DNA from: Rhodopseudomonas faecalis
GTDB lineage: Bacteria > Pseudomonadota > Alphaproteobacteria > Rhizobiales > Xanthobacteraceae
Length of the DNA stretch: 64,000 nt
NCBI RefSeq assembly: GCF_003217325.1
Contig: NZ_QJTI01000002.1
Location: forward strand, 124,001-188,000
Reading direction: 5' to 3'
This document shows, in pieces, positions 19,508-27,352 of the stretch (positions are counted from its first letter, which is position 1; the number at the start of each line of letters is the position of its first letter). Both the position numbers and the translations under genes were made by a program. The notes beneath the pieces were generated by a model, which did no database searches, was not told the origin of the DNA, and was given only the letters and a program-made list of their open reading frames with translations.

Positions 19508-19924
19508 ATGACCGAAAGTGCGGGCAAATCCTTCATCGACCTGACCGCGAGCATTGTCGCGGCCTATGTCAGCAACAATCCCACCCCGGCGAACGAGCTT
19601 CCGGGTCTGATCAACCAGATCCACGCAGCGCTGATGCGCATCTCTGCGGGGCGCGCCGAGCCGCCACCCGAGCCCGCCAAGCCCGCGGTTTCGCTGAAAA
19701 AGTCGGTGACCTCTGACTACATCGTCTGTCTGGAAGACGGTAAACGCTTCAAATCGCTGAAGCGCCATCTGCGCACCCAGTACAACATGACCCCGGAACA
19801 ATACCGCGAGAAGTGGGGGCTGCCGCCAGATTACCCGATGGTGGCGCCGAATTACGCGGTGGCACGCTCCCAGCTCGCCAAGAAGATGGGGCTCGGCCAG
19901 CAGCGCAAGCGCCGCACCAAATAG
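19508..19924 (+). CDS. mucR: MucR/Ros-family transcriptional regulator
   Basis: The 138-residue product has the Ros/MucR core [44 protein letters not shown] and a basic C-terminus. Family members are H-NS-like repressors that bind AT-rich DNA and control exopolysaccharide, motility and cell-cycle genes. The zinc finger is incomplete: the second Cys of Ros is Asp here and the distal His pair is Gln-Tyr, so classical C2H2 zinc binding is unlikely, as in zinc-free relatives (Ml proteins). I chose the ATG at 19508; the frame extends upstream without homology. About 200 bases of non-coding DNA precede it. Confidence 0.92.
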   Translation: MTESAGKSFIDLTASIVAAYVSNNPTPANELPGLINQIHAALMRISAGRAEPPPEPAKPAVSLKKSVTSDYIVCLEDGKRFKSLKRHLRTQYNMTPEQYREKWGLPPDYPMVAPNYAVARSQLAKKMGLGQQRKRRTK

Positions 19925-20000
19925 AGCGGCGGGCTGCCTCTCGGCGCTTCAGGAAAATAATCCGCAAAAGACGGTCTTTCAGGTTGCCAGTTGTGTGGGG

Positions 20001-20022
20001 CTATGGGATTATAATCCCATAG
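20001..20022 (+). promoter_or_regulatory. 22-bp perfect palindrome containing a TATAAT box
   Basis: Halves CTATGGGATTA and TAATCCCATAG are exact reverse complements with no spacer. The centre holds a perfect TATAAT at 20010-20015. A TTGCCA at 19984-19989 lies 20 bases upstream, wider than the ideal 17. A repressor bound here would cover the -10 box. The predicted transcript would start about 10 bases before the leader ORF at 20034. Confidence 0.6.
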
Positions 20023-20033
20023 AGAGGTGCCCC

Positions 20034-20156
20034 ATGCGACTGGTTGACCGTGATCTGCCTGTTGGTTTCGTGCCTTGCTGGTTTTGCGCGGCGTTGCCCG
20101 GTTCGGTTTCGCCGCGCGCTGTTTCGTCGTGCCTTCAAGACGGAGGCGGGCGATGA
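20034..20156 (+). CDS. candidate 40-residue leader ORF coupled to the DUF6456 gene
   Basis: An ATG at 20034 follows an AGAGAGG site with six bases of spacing. The frame runs 40 codons (MRLVDRDLPVGFVPCWFCAA at the start) and stops in TGA at 20154-20156, overlapping the DUF6456 ATG at 20153 (ATGA). The ribosome site and overlap argue that it is translated and coupled. No family is recognised; a CxxC-like PCWFC is present. It could be a regulatory leader rather than a functional peptide. Confidence 0.45.
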   Translation: MRLVDRDLPVGFVPCWFCAALPGSVSPRAVSSCLQDGGGR

Positions 20157-20758
20157 CCAAGACCCGCCGTGCCGCCGCTGCCACCGGCCCGCAGCCTGAG
20201 ATCGACCGGTTCCGGGCTCAGCATCTGCAATGCTCCACCCAGCGCCTCGCCGGTGAAACCGGCGCCGAGCAGGTCACCATTGACGATGGCGAGAGCCCGC
20301 TGGCCTGGTTGGCGCGCCGCAAGGGGCGGGACGGGGCGGCGATGATCAGCCAGACCCAGTTCATCGCCGGCGAACGGCTGCGTGCCGACTTTACCCGCGC
20401 GCAGATGATGCCGCGCGTCACCTCCAGTTGGGAGGCGCCGACCGGACGGCGGCGCGGCGCCAGTTTTGGCGGCCACATCGCCGATACCGTGATCGCCGCG
20501 CGGCAGAGCGTGCGCGCCGCGCTCGATGCCTGCGGTCCGGAGTTTGCCGGCCTGCTGCTTGATGTCTGCTGCTTCTTGCGGGGGCTTGAGGAGGTCGAGC
20601 GCAACCGCGGCTGGCCGAGCCGGTCGGCGAAAATCGTGCTGCAACTGGCGCTCGATCGGCTGGCGCGGCACTATGGTCTCAGTGACCGTGCCGTTGGCCG
20701 GATCGATCCGCGGCTGCGGTCGTGGTGGGCGGACGATGCGGTGCCGCGCGTCGACTAG
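20153..20758 (+). CDS. DUF6456-domain protein
   Basis: The 201-residue product ends in the conserved helical block AGLLLDVCCFLRGLEEVERNRGWPSRSAKIVLQLALDRLARHYG that defines DUF6456. The N-terminal half is Arg-rich and contains the SPLAWLARRKGRDG and ISQTQFIAGERLRADF motifs found with it. The arrangement suggests a nucleic-acid-binding protein, but no function is known. A GGAGG site precedes the ATG at 20153. It converges with sufE across 21 bases containing a GGCGGCG/CGCCGCC hairpin (20772-20792). Confidence 0.8.
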   Translation: MTKTRRAAAATGPQPEIDRFRAQHLQCSTQRLAGETGAEQVTIDDGESPLAWLARRKGRDGAAMISQTQFIAGERLRADFTRAQMMPRVTSSWEAPTGRRRGASFGGHIADTVIAARQSVRAALDACGPEFAGLLLDVCCFLRGLEEVERNRGWPSRSAKIVLQLALDRLARHYGLSDRAVGRIDPRLRSWWADDAVPRVD

Positions 20759-20779
20759 CGTCTGGCGATCAGGCGGCGC

Positions 20780-21205
20780 TCAGGTCGCCGCCAGCGCCTC
20801 GCGGGCGTCGTTGCGGATGCGTTCGACCATCGAGCGCAGCCCGTTGGAGCGCTGCGGCGTCAGATGTTCCTTGAAGCCGAACTCGTCGAACACCGCGATC
20901 GGATCGATCGCGAGAATATCCTGCGGGGTACGGCCCGACACCAGCGCCAGCAAGATCGCGATCAGACCGCGCACGATATGGGCGTCGCTGTCGCCGAGAT
21001 AGTTGAGCCGCGGCGTGCCGTCGGCATCATGGGTCACGCTGCGCAGCAGCCAGACCTGGCTGGCGCAGCCACTCACTTTGTTCTCGGAGGTGTGATCGGC
21101 TTCCGGCAACGGCGCCAGCATGCGGCCGAGCTCGATCACATAACGGTAGCGATCGTCCCAGTCGTCGAGCAGGGCGAAATTGTCTCTGATCTCGTCAATC
21201 GTCAT
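20780..21205 (-). CDS. sufE: sulfur-acceptor protein SufE
   Basis: The 141-residue product begins MTIDEIRDNFALLDDWDDRYRYVIELG and has the reactive cysteine in NKVSGCASQVW (residue 47). This is the SufE fold, which accepts persulfide from SufS for iron-sulfur cluster assembly. The typical partners (sufBCDS) are not in the window; stand-alone sufE genes are common in alphaproteobacteria. I chose the ATG at 21205, which gives family length. The upstream 260 bases to the next gene hold nothing recognised. Confidence 0.95.
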   Translation of the reverse strand: MTIDEIRDNFALLDDWDDRYRYVIELGRMLAPLPEADHTSENKVSGCASQVWLLRSVTHDADGTPRLNYLGDSDAHIVRGLIAILLALVSGRTPQDILAIDPIAVFDEFGFKEHLTPQRSNGLRSMVERIRNDAREALAAT

Positions 21206-21464
21206 CACGGCCCATTCCCCGGTTCCGCCATCCCAGGGAACGCGTCGGCAATGGCGTCGGCGGGTGGCGAGACCCCGACAGATATATTGGTTCGTAGCGC
21301 CCTGAAAGCGATAATCGCGCATCCGTCGCTGAAACCAACGTCGCAACCACAAGCCGCTCAAACAACCGGCGCAGAAACAAAAGGCGCAGAAATCATCACC
21401 GTCGCGCGGAATAGCCGCATTCAAGGGCTGCGCGTAGTCTGTGCAAGCTGCCTGCGCTTGCGGC

Positions 21465-21902
21465 TCAGTTCGCGGGTGTGCTGTCCGGTACGCTGATCTG
21501 CGGCACCTGTGTAGTTGCCGCTGACAGCCGCCATTCCACGTCGAGATCTCCAGGCTCTAGCGTATCGTGCGGTGCAGTTCCCCCCTCAGGTGATTCCGAC
21601 GGATCGTCGCCGATCGAACTGGTATGATCGTTCGGCTTCTTGTCGGTGATCATCTGATAGAGCTTGCGTGCGCCATCAGTGGCGCGTTGCCCGATCATGC
21701 TGGCGGCCTGGCCGCCGACCTCGCACGCGGCCGGCTGCCGCTTGCAGAATTGACTCATGTCAGATACCGCGGCGCTTGCTGCGGACACAGCATCAGCAGC
21801 ACCGATCTGCGGCATCTTTTCGGATTCCGGCGTCTTCTCGCGCGGTAACAGGACGAGAACCAGCCCGAGCCAGAACGCCATGCGGAGCAGGAACATCATC
21901 AC
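21465..21902 (-). CDS. DUF5330-type membrane-anchored protein
   Basis: The 145-residue product starts with a hydrophobic segment (FLLRMAFWLGLVLVLLP), then SQFCKRQPAACEVGGQAASMIGQRA and a variable tail. The Cys-containing motif CxRQPxAC is characteristic of the family I recall as DUF5330 in Rhizobiales; function unknown. It is anchored in the inner membrane or has an uncleaved signal. Several ATG codons (MMM) lie at the start. It diverges from the DivJ-like kinase gene. Confidence 0.7.
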   Translation of the reverse strand: MMMFLLRMAFWLGLVLVLLPREKTPESEKMPQIGAADAVSAASAAVSDMSQFCKRQPAACEVGGQAASMIGQRATDGARKLYQMITDKKPNDHTSSIGDDPSESPEGGTAPHDTLEPGDLDVEWRLSAATTQVPQISVPDSTPAN

Positions 21903-21992
21903 GCGACCCCGTCGTCTCGATTGACCCCCGTTGCGACATTTGTACTCGCAATCGGATCACGGGTAGCAATGGTCGATAAATATGAGGTGAGC

Positions 21993-22018
21993 GAGTTGCT
22001 TCAAATTTGATGCAACTC
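21993..22018. promoter_or_regulatory. 26-bp near-perfect palindrome between divergent genes
   Basis: Outer arms GAGTTGC (21993-21999) and GCAACTC (22012-22018) flank a self-complementary core TCAAATTTGA (22001-22010). The only mismatch is a T-T pair. It lies 91 bases upstream of the DUF5330 start and about 210 upstream of the kinase start, in a 327-base gap with no gene. Size and symmetry fit a dimeric repressor operator; I cannot name the protein. Confidence 0.5.
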
Positions 22019-22229
22019 ACCTTGCCCCTCGCGTGGATCGATTCGACGTAAATTTTCCATTGATTTGCGTGCGATTTAATTCAAGCCCGATGATTAGTGA
22101 CTTCTTGGAAACCATGGTGCGGTTTGGAAACCGCTCGTTCACCATGTCGACCTTGCGAACTGTGCAGGCACAGCACCGGGGGCTGGCTATCTATGGACCT
22201 TAGGTTTCGCTTAATTTCACTCTGACAGT

Positions 22230-24122
22230 TTGGCGCAAACGATAAGGGAGCGTTACGGCGCGTCCTTGTCAGAGCAAGCCAAAGCGTCAATCAACGTGAC
22301 CGTATCAAGCATCATTCGCGATTGTCTGGACACGCTGCTGCATCCCTCAGCGCGTCGCGATGCGCTTGCGCGCGCGCATCACCGGGCGTTCATCGCGCCG
22401 CGGCTGCTCGGCTCGCTCACCGCGCTGGCGGCGTTTCCGGTCTATCTGGCGCTGCATGGCGCGCCGACCGGGCTGGAAGTGGTCGGTTTCGCCTGGCTGA
22501 CCGCGCCAATCCTATTGTCCTATTTCCTGTCGCGCACCGGTCGCTACGAAGCCGCCAACATGCTGTCGTCGCTGGCGCTGGCTGGGCTGGTGCTGCTGGT
22601 CGCGATCAACACCGGCGGCATCGCGTCATTCGCGGCGATCTGGCTGGTGGTGATCCCGCTCGAGGCGGCGCTGTCGGCGTCGCGGCGCGTGGTGGCGTTT
22701 GCCTCCGCGCTCGCGATCGGCAGCGCGCTGCTGCTGGTTGGGCTGACCCATTTCGATACGCTGCCGCCGTCGCAGGCCGCTGGTGTATCTACCAGCGTGC
22801 TGATGGCGGGCGGCGTCTTGTCGGCGCTGCTCTATGGCTGCGGCCTGGCCTATTGCGCCGAAGTGCTCGGCCGCACCAGCGTCGCGCTGCTCAATGCCGA
22901 GGAACAACGCTACCGGCTGCTGGCCTGCAATATGAGCGATGTGATCTCGTGCCACAGCCGCGACGGCGCCGTGCAGTTCATCTCGCCCGCGGTGGAAGCG
23001 ATGATCGGCACGCCGGCGCGGCAGTTGCTCGGTCATGGTCTGTTTGATCGCGTGCATGTCATCGATCGTCCGGCGTTTCTAACCGCGCTGTCCGATGCCG
23101 GCCGCGGCGGTGAAGCGCGCAGCGTCGAGTTCCGGCTGCGCCGCGAACTGCCTTATGAAGAACGTCTCGGCACTGGCGAATTCATCTGGGTGGAACTGCG
23201 CTGCCGGCCGATGGCGGCGGGTGCGGCGGGGTCCGCCAGCAGCGACGTGGTTGCGGTGATGCGCGATATCACCGCGCGCAAGCAGCAGGAGCAGGCGCTG
23301 GAACAAGCGCGCGCAGAAGCCGAGCGCGCCGACGCCACGCGCAGCCGGTTCCTTGCCACGGTCAGCCATGAACTGCGCACGCCGCTCAACGCCATTATCG
23401 GCTTTTCGGAAATGATCGTGCGCGACGAAGAGCTGGTGCTCGATGCCGCGCGCCGCCGCGAATACGCGCAGCTGATCCATGATTCCGGCCAGCATCTGTT
23501 GTCGGTGGTGAACGGCATCCTCGACATGTCGAAGATGGAGGCCGGCAATTTCGAAATCGAGCCGGAACCGTTTGCGCCGCGCCCGGCGCTGGTCAATTGC
23601 TGCGATCTGCTGGCGCTGAAGGCCCGCGAAGCCGGCATCGATCTGGTGGCGCGCGCGCCCGACGATCTGCCCGACGTCGATGGCGATCCGCGCGCCTTCA
23701 AGCAGATTCTGATCAATCTGGTGTCGAACGCCATCAAGTTCACCGAGCGCGGTGGCAGCGTGACGGTGTCGGCCGCGGTCGAAGGGCCGTATCTCGCGCT
23801 GCGCGTCACTGACACCGGCGTCGGCATCGCCGCAGATGATCTCAAGCGCATCGGCGATCCGTTCTTCCAGGCCGGCAAGACCTATCAGCGCCGCCATGAA
23901 GGCACCGGGCTTGGGCTGTCGATCGTGAAGACGCTGGTGGCGCTGCATGGCGGCACCATTTCGTTGGCCAGCAAGCTGGACGAGGGCACCACGGTCACCG
24001 TGCTGCTGCCGCTCACCGCCAAGGGCGCACGCGCCTCGAGCAAGATCGCGACCATCGGTCCGGCGTCGTCGGCGCCGACCGAGATCCGCAACCAACCATT
24101 TCAGGTGAAGAAGAGTGCCTAA
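22230..24122 (+). CDS. PAS-containing membrane sensor histidine kinase, DivJ/PleC-like
   Basis: The 630-residue product has about six transmembrane segments (residues 55-215), a PAS domain (about 225-345), a HisKA box FLATVSHELRTPLNAIIGFSEMI and an ATPase domain with N box INLVSNAIKF, G1 DTGVGI and G2 GTGLGLSI. No receiver is attached. Order and HisKA sequence resemble the cell-cycle kinases DivJ and PleC, which act on DivK upstream of CtrA; that role is inference. The start is uncertain: TTG at 22230 or GTG at 22296. It overlaps the next gene by eight bases. Confidence 0.8.
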   Translation: MAQTIRERYGASLSEQAKASINVTVSSIIRDCLDTLLHPSARRDALARAHHRAFIAPRLLGSLTALAAFPVYLALHGAPTGLEVVGFAWLTAPILLSYFLSRTGRYEAANMLSSLALAGLVLLVAINTGGIASFAAIWLVVIPLEAALSASRRVVAFASALAIGSALLLVGLTHFDTLPPSQAAGVSTSVLMAGGVLSALLYGCGLAYCAEVLGRTSVALLNAEEQRYRLLACNMSDVISCHSRDGAVQFISPAVEAMIGTPARQLLGHGLFDRVHVIDRPAFLTALSDAGRGGEARSVEFRLRRELPYEERLGTGEFIWVELRCRPMAAGAAGSASSDVVAVMRDITARKQQEQALEQARAEAERADATRSRFLATVSHELRTPLNAIIGFSEMIVRDEELVLDAARRREYAQLIHDSGQHLLSVVNGILDMSKMEAGNFEIEPEPFAPRPALVNCCDLLALKAREAGIDLVARAPDDLPDVDGDPRAFKQILINLVSNAIKFTERGGSVTVSAAVEGPYLALRVTDTGVGIAADDLKRIGDPFFQAGKTYQRRHEGTGLGLSIVKTLVALHGGTISLASKLDEGTTVTVLLPLTAKGARASSKIATIGPASSAPTEIRNQPFQVKKSA

Positions 24123-24837
24123 AAAGTCCGTTCGTCAGAAGCCGGGTTCGTCAGGAGCGCGCGCGGTAGCGCTGGAGCCTGATGATGAGCGCGGCCTGGC
24201 GATGCGGCTGCTGATGAACCATCCCAAGGATGTCATCGCCGCGATGTTCGCTGCGGCGGCGGCGATCGCGATCATCAGCAATGCGCTGTTGATGCAGGCT
24301 GGCCGTCATCCGTCGCCGATGTTCGGCGCCGCGCCGCCGCCCCCGGCGGCGGTGCAGGCCACAGCGGCGGCGGTTGGCGTGCTGCCGCGGCCACGGCCGT
24401 CCGAAGCGACGCAGCGCCTCGCTGAGCCCCGGGTCGGCGAATTGAAGCCGCTCGAGCCGCGCGCGCTCGATGGCCGGGCGCCGGAGCCGCGCAGCGCTGA
24501 TCTGTTTGCCAATAGCCCGACCAAGGTCACCGCCGCAGCGCCTGCGCCCGTCGCGGCGCCGGTTGCCGCGCAGCCGCGGCCGCCGGCCCCGGTGCCGGTC
24601 AGCACCCGCAGCGATCCGCTCGGCGATCTGATCGACTCTTCGCGCCGGATCGCAGCAGTGCAGCGCGCGCTGACCGATTATGGCTATGGCCAGCTCAAGG
24701 CGACCGGCGTCGCCGGCAGCGACACCCAGGCCGCCATTCAGCGCTTTGAGCGCGATCGCCGCATGCCGGTCACCGGTCAGGTCTCTGATCGGCTCGTCAA
24801 GGAATTGTCGGCGATGACCGGCCGCCCGATCGATTAG
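24115..24837 (+). CDS. membrane-anchored peptidoglycan-binding-like protein
   Basis: The 240-residue product starts with GTG inside the end of the kinase gene. A single transmembrane segment (about 38-60) is followed by a long Pro/Ala linker. A C-terminal PG_binding_1-type repeat (RRIAAVQRALTDYGYGQLKATGVAGSDTQAAIQRFERDRRMPVTG) follows. Topology suggests the domain faces the periplasm and binds the cell wall. Being coupled to a DivJ-like kinase hints at a link between polarity or wall state and cell-cycle signalling (inference). Confidence 0.8.
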   Translation: MPKKSVRQKPGSSGARAVALEPDDERGLAMRLLMNHPKDVIAAMFAAAAAIAIISNALLMQAGRHPSPMFGAAPPPPAAVQATAAAVGVLPRPRPSEATQRLAEPRVGELKPLEPRALDGRAPEPRSADLFANSPTKVTAAAPAPVAAPVAAQPRPPAPVPVSTRSDPLGDLIDSSRRIAAVQRALTDYGYGQLKATGVAGSDTQAAIQRFERDRRMPVTGQVSDRLVKELSAMTGRPID

Positions 24838-24860
24838 TCGCGCGCGCCCGAGGTTTTGTC

Positions 24861-25202
24861 ATGCGATTGAAGAGCAGCATCTGGGTGGCGGCCTATCTGC
24901 GCCGCTGCCAGACCGAAGGAGTGTTCGGCGCGATCCGGCGCCGCGGCGCCGAGGAAGCAGGGGCGGTGCTGATCAAGGTGGCGCTGCTCGATGGCACGGC
25001 CATGCTCTATATGCCGGCGCCGCAGACCGTCTATGATGATGAGCGGCCGTTCGAGCGGGTGTTTGTCGCCGCGACGCCGCAGCCGGTGGAGGAGGCGGCC
25101 GTTGAACAACGGCTCGCCAAGGAAACCGGCTTCGATCCCGATGTCTGGATTGTCGAACTGGAAGACCGCGCCGGGCGGCATTTTCTCGATCTGGCGAAGT
25201 AA
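24861..25202 (+). CDS. DUF1491 family protein
   Basis: The 113-residue product begins MRLKSSIWVAAYLRRCQTEGVFGAIRRRGAEEAGAV and ends with GFDPDVWIVELEDRAGRHFLDLAK, the hallmark of DUF1491. Function unknown. It is the third gene of the kinase operon, 23 bases after its neighbour. Its TAA stop forms the first bases of repeat copy 2. Confidence 0.85.
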   Translation: MRLKSSIWVAAYLRRCQTEGVFGAIRRRGAEEAGAVLIKVALLDGTAMLYMPAPQTVYDDERPFERVFVAATPQPVEEAAVEQRLAKETGFDPDVWIVELEDRAGRHFLDLAK

Positions 25203-25360
25203 TACCAACGGCAATTGATACCAACCACTCCGCACGTCATGGCCGGGCTTCGTCCCGGCCATCCACGTCTTTGATCTTGCAGCGCTTCCAAGACGTGGAT
25301 ACCCGCGACAAGCGCGGGCATGACGTGTCAATGGTAGGAGCCGCTGGTATAAATAGCTGC
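25200..25360. repeat. dispersed palindromic element, copy 2
   Basis: This copy is in the opposite order to copies 1 and 3. It starts TAATACCAAC at the DUF1491 stop codon, then a second TGATACCAACCACTC, a GTCATGGCCGGG/CCCGGCCAT hairpin, an AGACGTGGAT segment, a CCCGCG/CGCGGG hairpin with GCATGACG, and an end near TGGTAGGAGCCGCTGGTAT. Over about 140 bases it matches the reverse complement of copy 3 with few differences. Confidence 0.85.
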
Positions 25361-25383
25361 TATCGTACAGCGCGCGAAAACGC

Positions 25384-26349
25384 TCAGCCCTGGCTCGCGG
25401 TGCGGCCCGGTTGCGCGGCCGGCGCTGCCGGACGTAGCGGCGTGGCGACTGAACCACCGCGCGCGCGCTGCCGCTCGTCATTGTACAGCGTCGGGCGATA
25501 TTTGGCGCGGGTGACCGCGACCGCGGTGCCGCGCCAAGCGGCCAGCATGATCAGCGCGGCGCGCTCGCTCAGCACATCATAGAGTCGCGACAGCCGATAG
25601 ACGCGATCGACCGAGCTGCCGAGCGTCGGATCGAGGAACATCAGCACCCGCTCGAACACCGGCCCCGGCATGCCGAGCGCCTTCACCGCGCAGGCCATCG
25701 GCTCACCGCCTTCGTCCTTCACCACCTTCTCGGCAACGCTGAACGGCAAGATCAGCACTTCGGACAATTCGCGGGCGAAATTCTCGGCATCGACCGCATA
25801 GGCCGCCATTTCCAGCGCCTGCACCGCAAGCTCGGCGCGCGGACCGTAAATACGCGCCGCCGGCCGCAGCGGCGTCTCGGCGAGGTTTTGCAGGATCTGG
25901 GCGCGCTCGCGCGGTCCGGCCGCAAAGAACATGTCGTTGATCTGCGCCGCGTCTTCCGGCTGCATGGTCAAGGTCGCCGAGACCCGGAGCTGCGCCTCGC
26001 TCGGCGGGCGCTGCGGTGCCGGCGCGCTCGCGGCCGGCGCGATCGGCTCAGCCAGCGGCAAGGTTTCGGGATCGGGCTGGCGCAGACCGAGCTTGTAGGC
26101 GATCGGCAGCGGCGTATTCGGATAGATCGACAGCCGGGCGCGCACCGCGGCGCGGGTGCAGTCGTCGACCTGATCGATCAGCCGGCTGGCGAGCTCGACA
26201 TATTGCCGTTCTTCGTCGGTGGTGTGCAGGCGGGTCTGGACATAGAGATCGGTCAGCACGCGCAGCAGCGTCGGACGAATATCGACGCCTTCGCGGCGCG
26301 ATAGCGTCAGCAGCCCATCAAGGCCGGGAATCTGCGGTGAAGCGATCAT
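25384..26349 (-). CDS. DUF2336 domain protein
   Basis: The 321-residue product starts MIASPQIPGLDGLLTLSRREGVDIRPTLLRVLTDLY and is almost entirely helical. It includes TDEERQYVELASRLIDQVDDCTRAAVRARLS and LSIYPNTPLPIAYKLG, the alphaproteobacterial DUF2336 pattern of HEAT-like helices. It is probably cytoplasmic; function unknown. A CtrA-type box lies 53-68 bases upstream. A start nine codons earlier is also open. Confidence 0.8.
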   Translation of the reverse strand: MIASPQIPGLDGLLTLSRREGVDIRPTLLRVLTDLYVQTRLHTTDEERQYVELASRLIDQVDDCTRAAVRARLSIYPNTPLPIAYKLGLRQPDPETLPLAEPIAPAASAPAPQRPPSEAQLRVSATLTMQPEDAAQINDMFFAAGPRERAQILQNLAETPLRPAARIYGPRAELAVQALEMAAYAVDAENFARELSEVLILPFSVAEKVVKDEGGEPMACAVKALGMPGPVFERVLMFLDPTLGSSVDRVYRLSRLYDVLSERAALIMLAAWRGTAVAVTRAKYRPTLYNDERQRARGGSVATPLRPAAPAAQPGRTASQG

Positions 26350-26401
26350 GTCAGCGGGACGCGCGAACCTGTACAATTCGATTCAAACTAGAGTTCTTGA
26401 T

Positions 26402-26417
26402 TTAACAGCGCGTTAAG
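26402..26417 (-). promoter_or_regulatory. CtrA-type box, TTAA-N7-TTAA
   Basis: Read on the minus strand: TTAA, seven bases (CGCGCTG), TTAAA. The spacing is exactly that of the CtrA consensus. It lies upstream of the DUF2336 gene in the same direction, at a distance compatible with overlapping a -35 region. CtrA binding is inferred from motif alone. Confidence 0.55.
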
Positions 26418-26472
26418 ATTGACGCGAAGTAACTCTTTGATCTCATTGGTAACGTTTCCCCAGGATGCGCTG

Positions 26473-26835
26473 CTATCGCGCGGCCTGGCGGTTTGCCGGG
26501 CGGGAAGCTGGGGATTTGGAAACGACGAGGTCATCAATCGTCAGATTAAGAGCCTCGGCAATCTTGCCCATGGTTGGTATGTCGGCGCTCTTTCGCCGGG
26601 CCTCGATCGCCGCAAGCTCGCTTTGCGCCAGGCCGGTACGCTGCGCCAGCGTAGCCTGGGTGAGCCCGGCCCGTTGCCGGTAGAACGCCAGCGGCGTTGT
26701 CGCCGCCAGCAGCTCGTCCAGCTCCGCGCTGGTGAGGAGCTGTTCGTCCCCGCTGGTGATGCGCGTCATCACGCGGCGGGCGATCGCGATGTCGGCTGTG
26801 TCCTCGCTGTCCGCTTCGTTGGGTGTAACAGGCAT
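26473..26835 (-). CDS. XRE-family helix-turn-helix regulator, antitoxin-like
   Basis: The 120-residue product has a C-terminal HTH_3 domain (FYRQRAGLTQATLAQRTGLAQSELAAIEARRKSADIPTMGKIAEALNLTIDDLV) and an N-terminal helical extension (MTRITSGDEQLLTSAELDELL). That extension is seen in HigA/type II antitoxin relatives. No toxin gene is adjacent: the 303 bases upstream (26836-27138) and the convergent side hold none. It is therefore a solitary regulator or an orphan antitoxin. Its DNA target is unknown. Confidence 0.8.
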   Translation of the reverse strand: MPVTPNEADSEDTADIAIARRVMTRITSGDEQLLTSAELDELLAATTPLAFYRQRAGLTQATLAQRTGLAQSELAAIEARRKSADIPTMGKIAEALNLTIDDLVVSKSPASRPANRQAAR

Positions 26836-27069
26836 GGCGCTGGTCCTTATTCATAAAGCTCACCGCAAAGGAGCCAGCCTCGGCGGACAAACAACGGCGC
26901 ATTGCTGCAATCGGCCTTCGCAATGGCGTAGGTAAACGCCTCGTTAACGGCAACCTTTCGTAAACTGGCCGGCAAGCACGATGTGCGGCGTCAGGGCGGC
27001 CGCTTCTATGGCCGCGCGGCCACACTTAGCATGCTCGTTCCAGCTCCCCGTCATTGAACGAGGGGAGGT
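26836..27069. other. non-coding stretch
   Basis: No convincing gene, RNA or toxin remnant was found between the divergent regulator and the lipoprotein operon. Short open frames here show no codon bias or homology. The only clear signal is the CtrA-type box at its right end. Confidence 0.5.
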
Positions 27070-27085
27070 TTAACATCTCATTAAC
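27070..27085 (+). promoter_or_regulatory. perfect CtrA-type box, TTAA-N7-TTAAC
   Basis: TTAA at 27070-27073, seven bases (CATCTCA), then TTAAC at 27081-27085. This matches the full CtrA consensus in the forward orientation, 54 bases before the small ORF at 27139 that heads the lipoprotein operon. Confidence 0.6.
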
Positions 27086-27138
27086 CATGCCTGCTCTTAA
27101 TGACTAAGCGCCGGCTCTTGGGCGCGGGGAAAATCGAG

Positions 27139-27339
27139 ATGGGCACGGTCATTGCATTTCCAGCATACGCGGTGGGACGGCTCGATGGGCGTCTGGCGCC
27201 AGCTCCGCGCCAGATTGAAGCAACGGTGCTGATCCTGCCGGTGATCCGGATTGAACGGCATCGCGACGGCAGCGACGGTAACGGTCCGAAAGAGGGCGCG
27301 GCAGCGGGACGACGGCGGCGGCGCCGGGCGCGCTCCTGA
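27139..27339 (+). CDS. small basic protein upstream of lipoprotein gene
   Basis: A GAG-containing ribosome site precedes an ATG that opens a 66-residue frame beginning MGTVIAFPAYAVGRLDG and ending in a run of arginines. The MGTVIAFP start recurs in small proteins of Bradyrhizobiaceae as I recall them; no function is known. The stop is 13 bases before the lipoprotein start, so an operon is likely. A longer frame from 27100 is possible. Confidence 0.5.
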   Translation: MGTVIAFPAYAVGRLDGRLAPAPRQIEATVLILPVIRIERHRDGSDGNGPKEGAAAGRRRRRRARS

Positions 27340-27352
27340 TCGGACGGAGGCA

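Noticed and set aside
26836-27069. Toxin remnant next to the XRE antitoxin-like regulator
   Set aside because: No frame in this stretch resembles a RelE, HigB or BrnT toxin; the regulator is treated as solitary.
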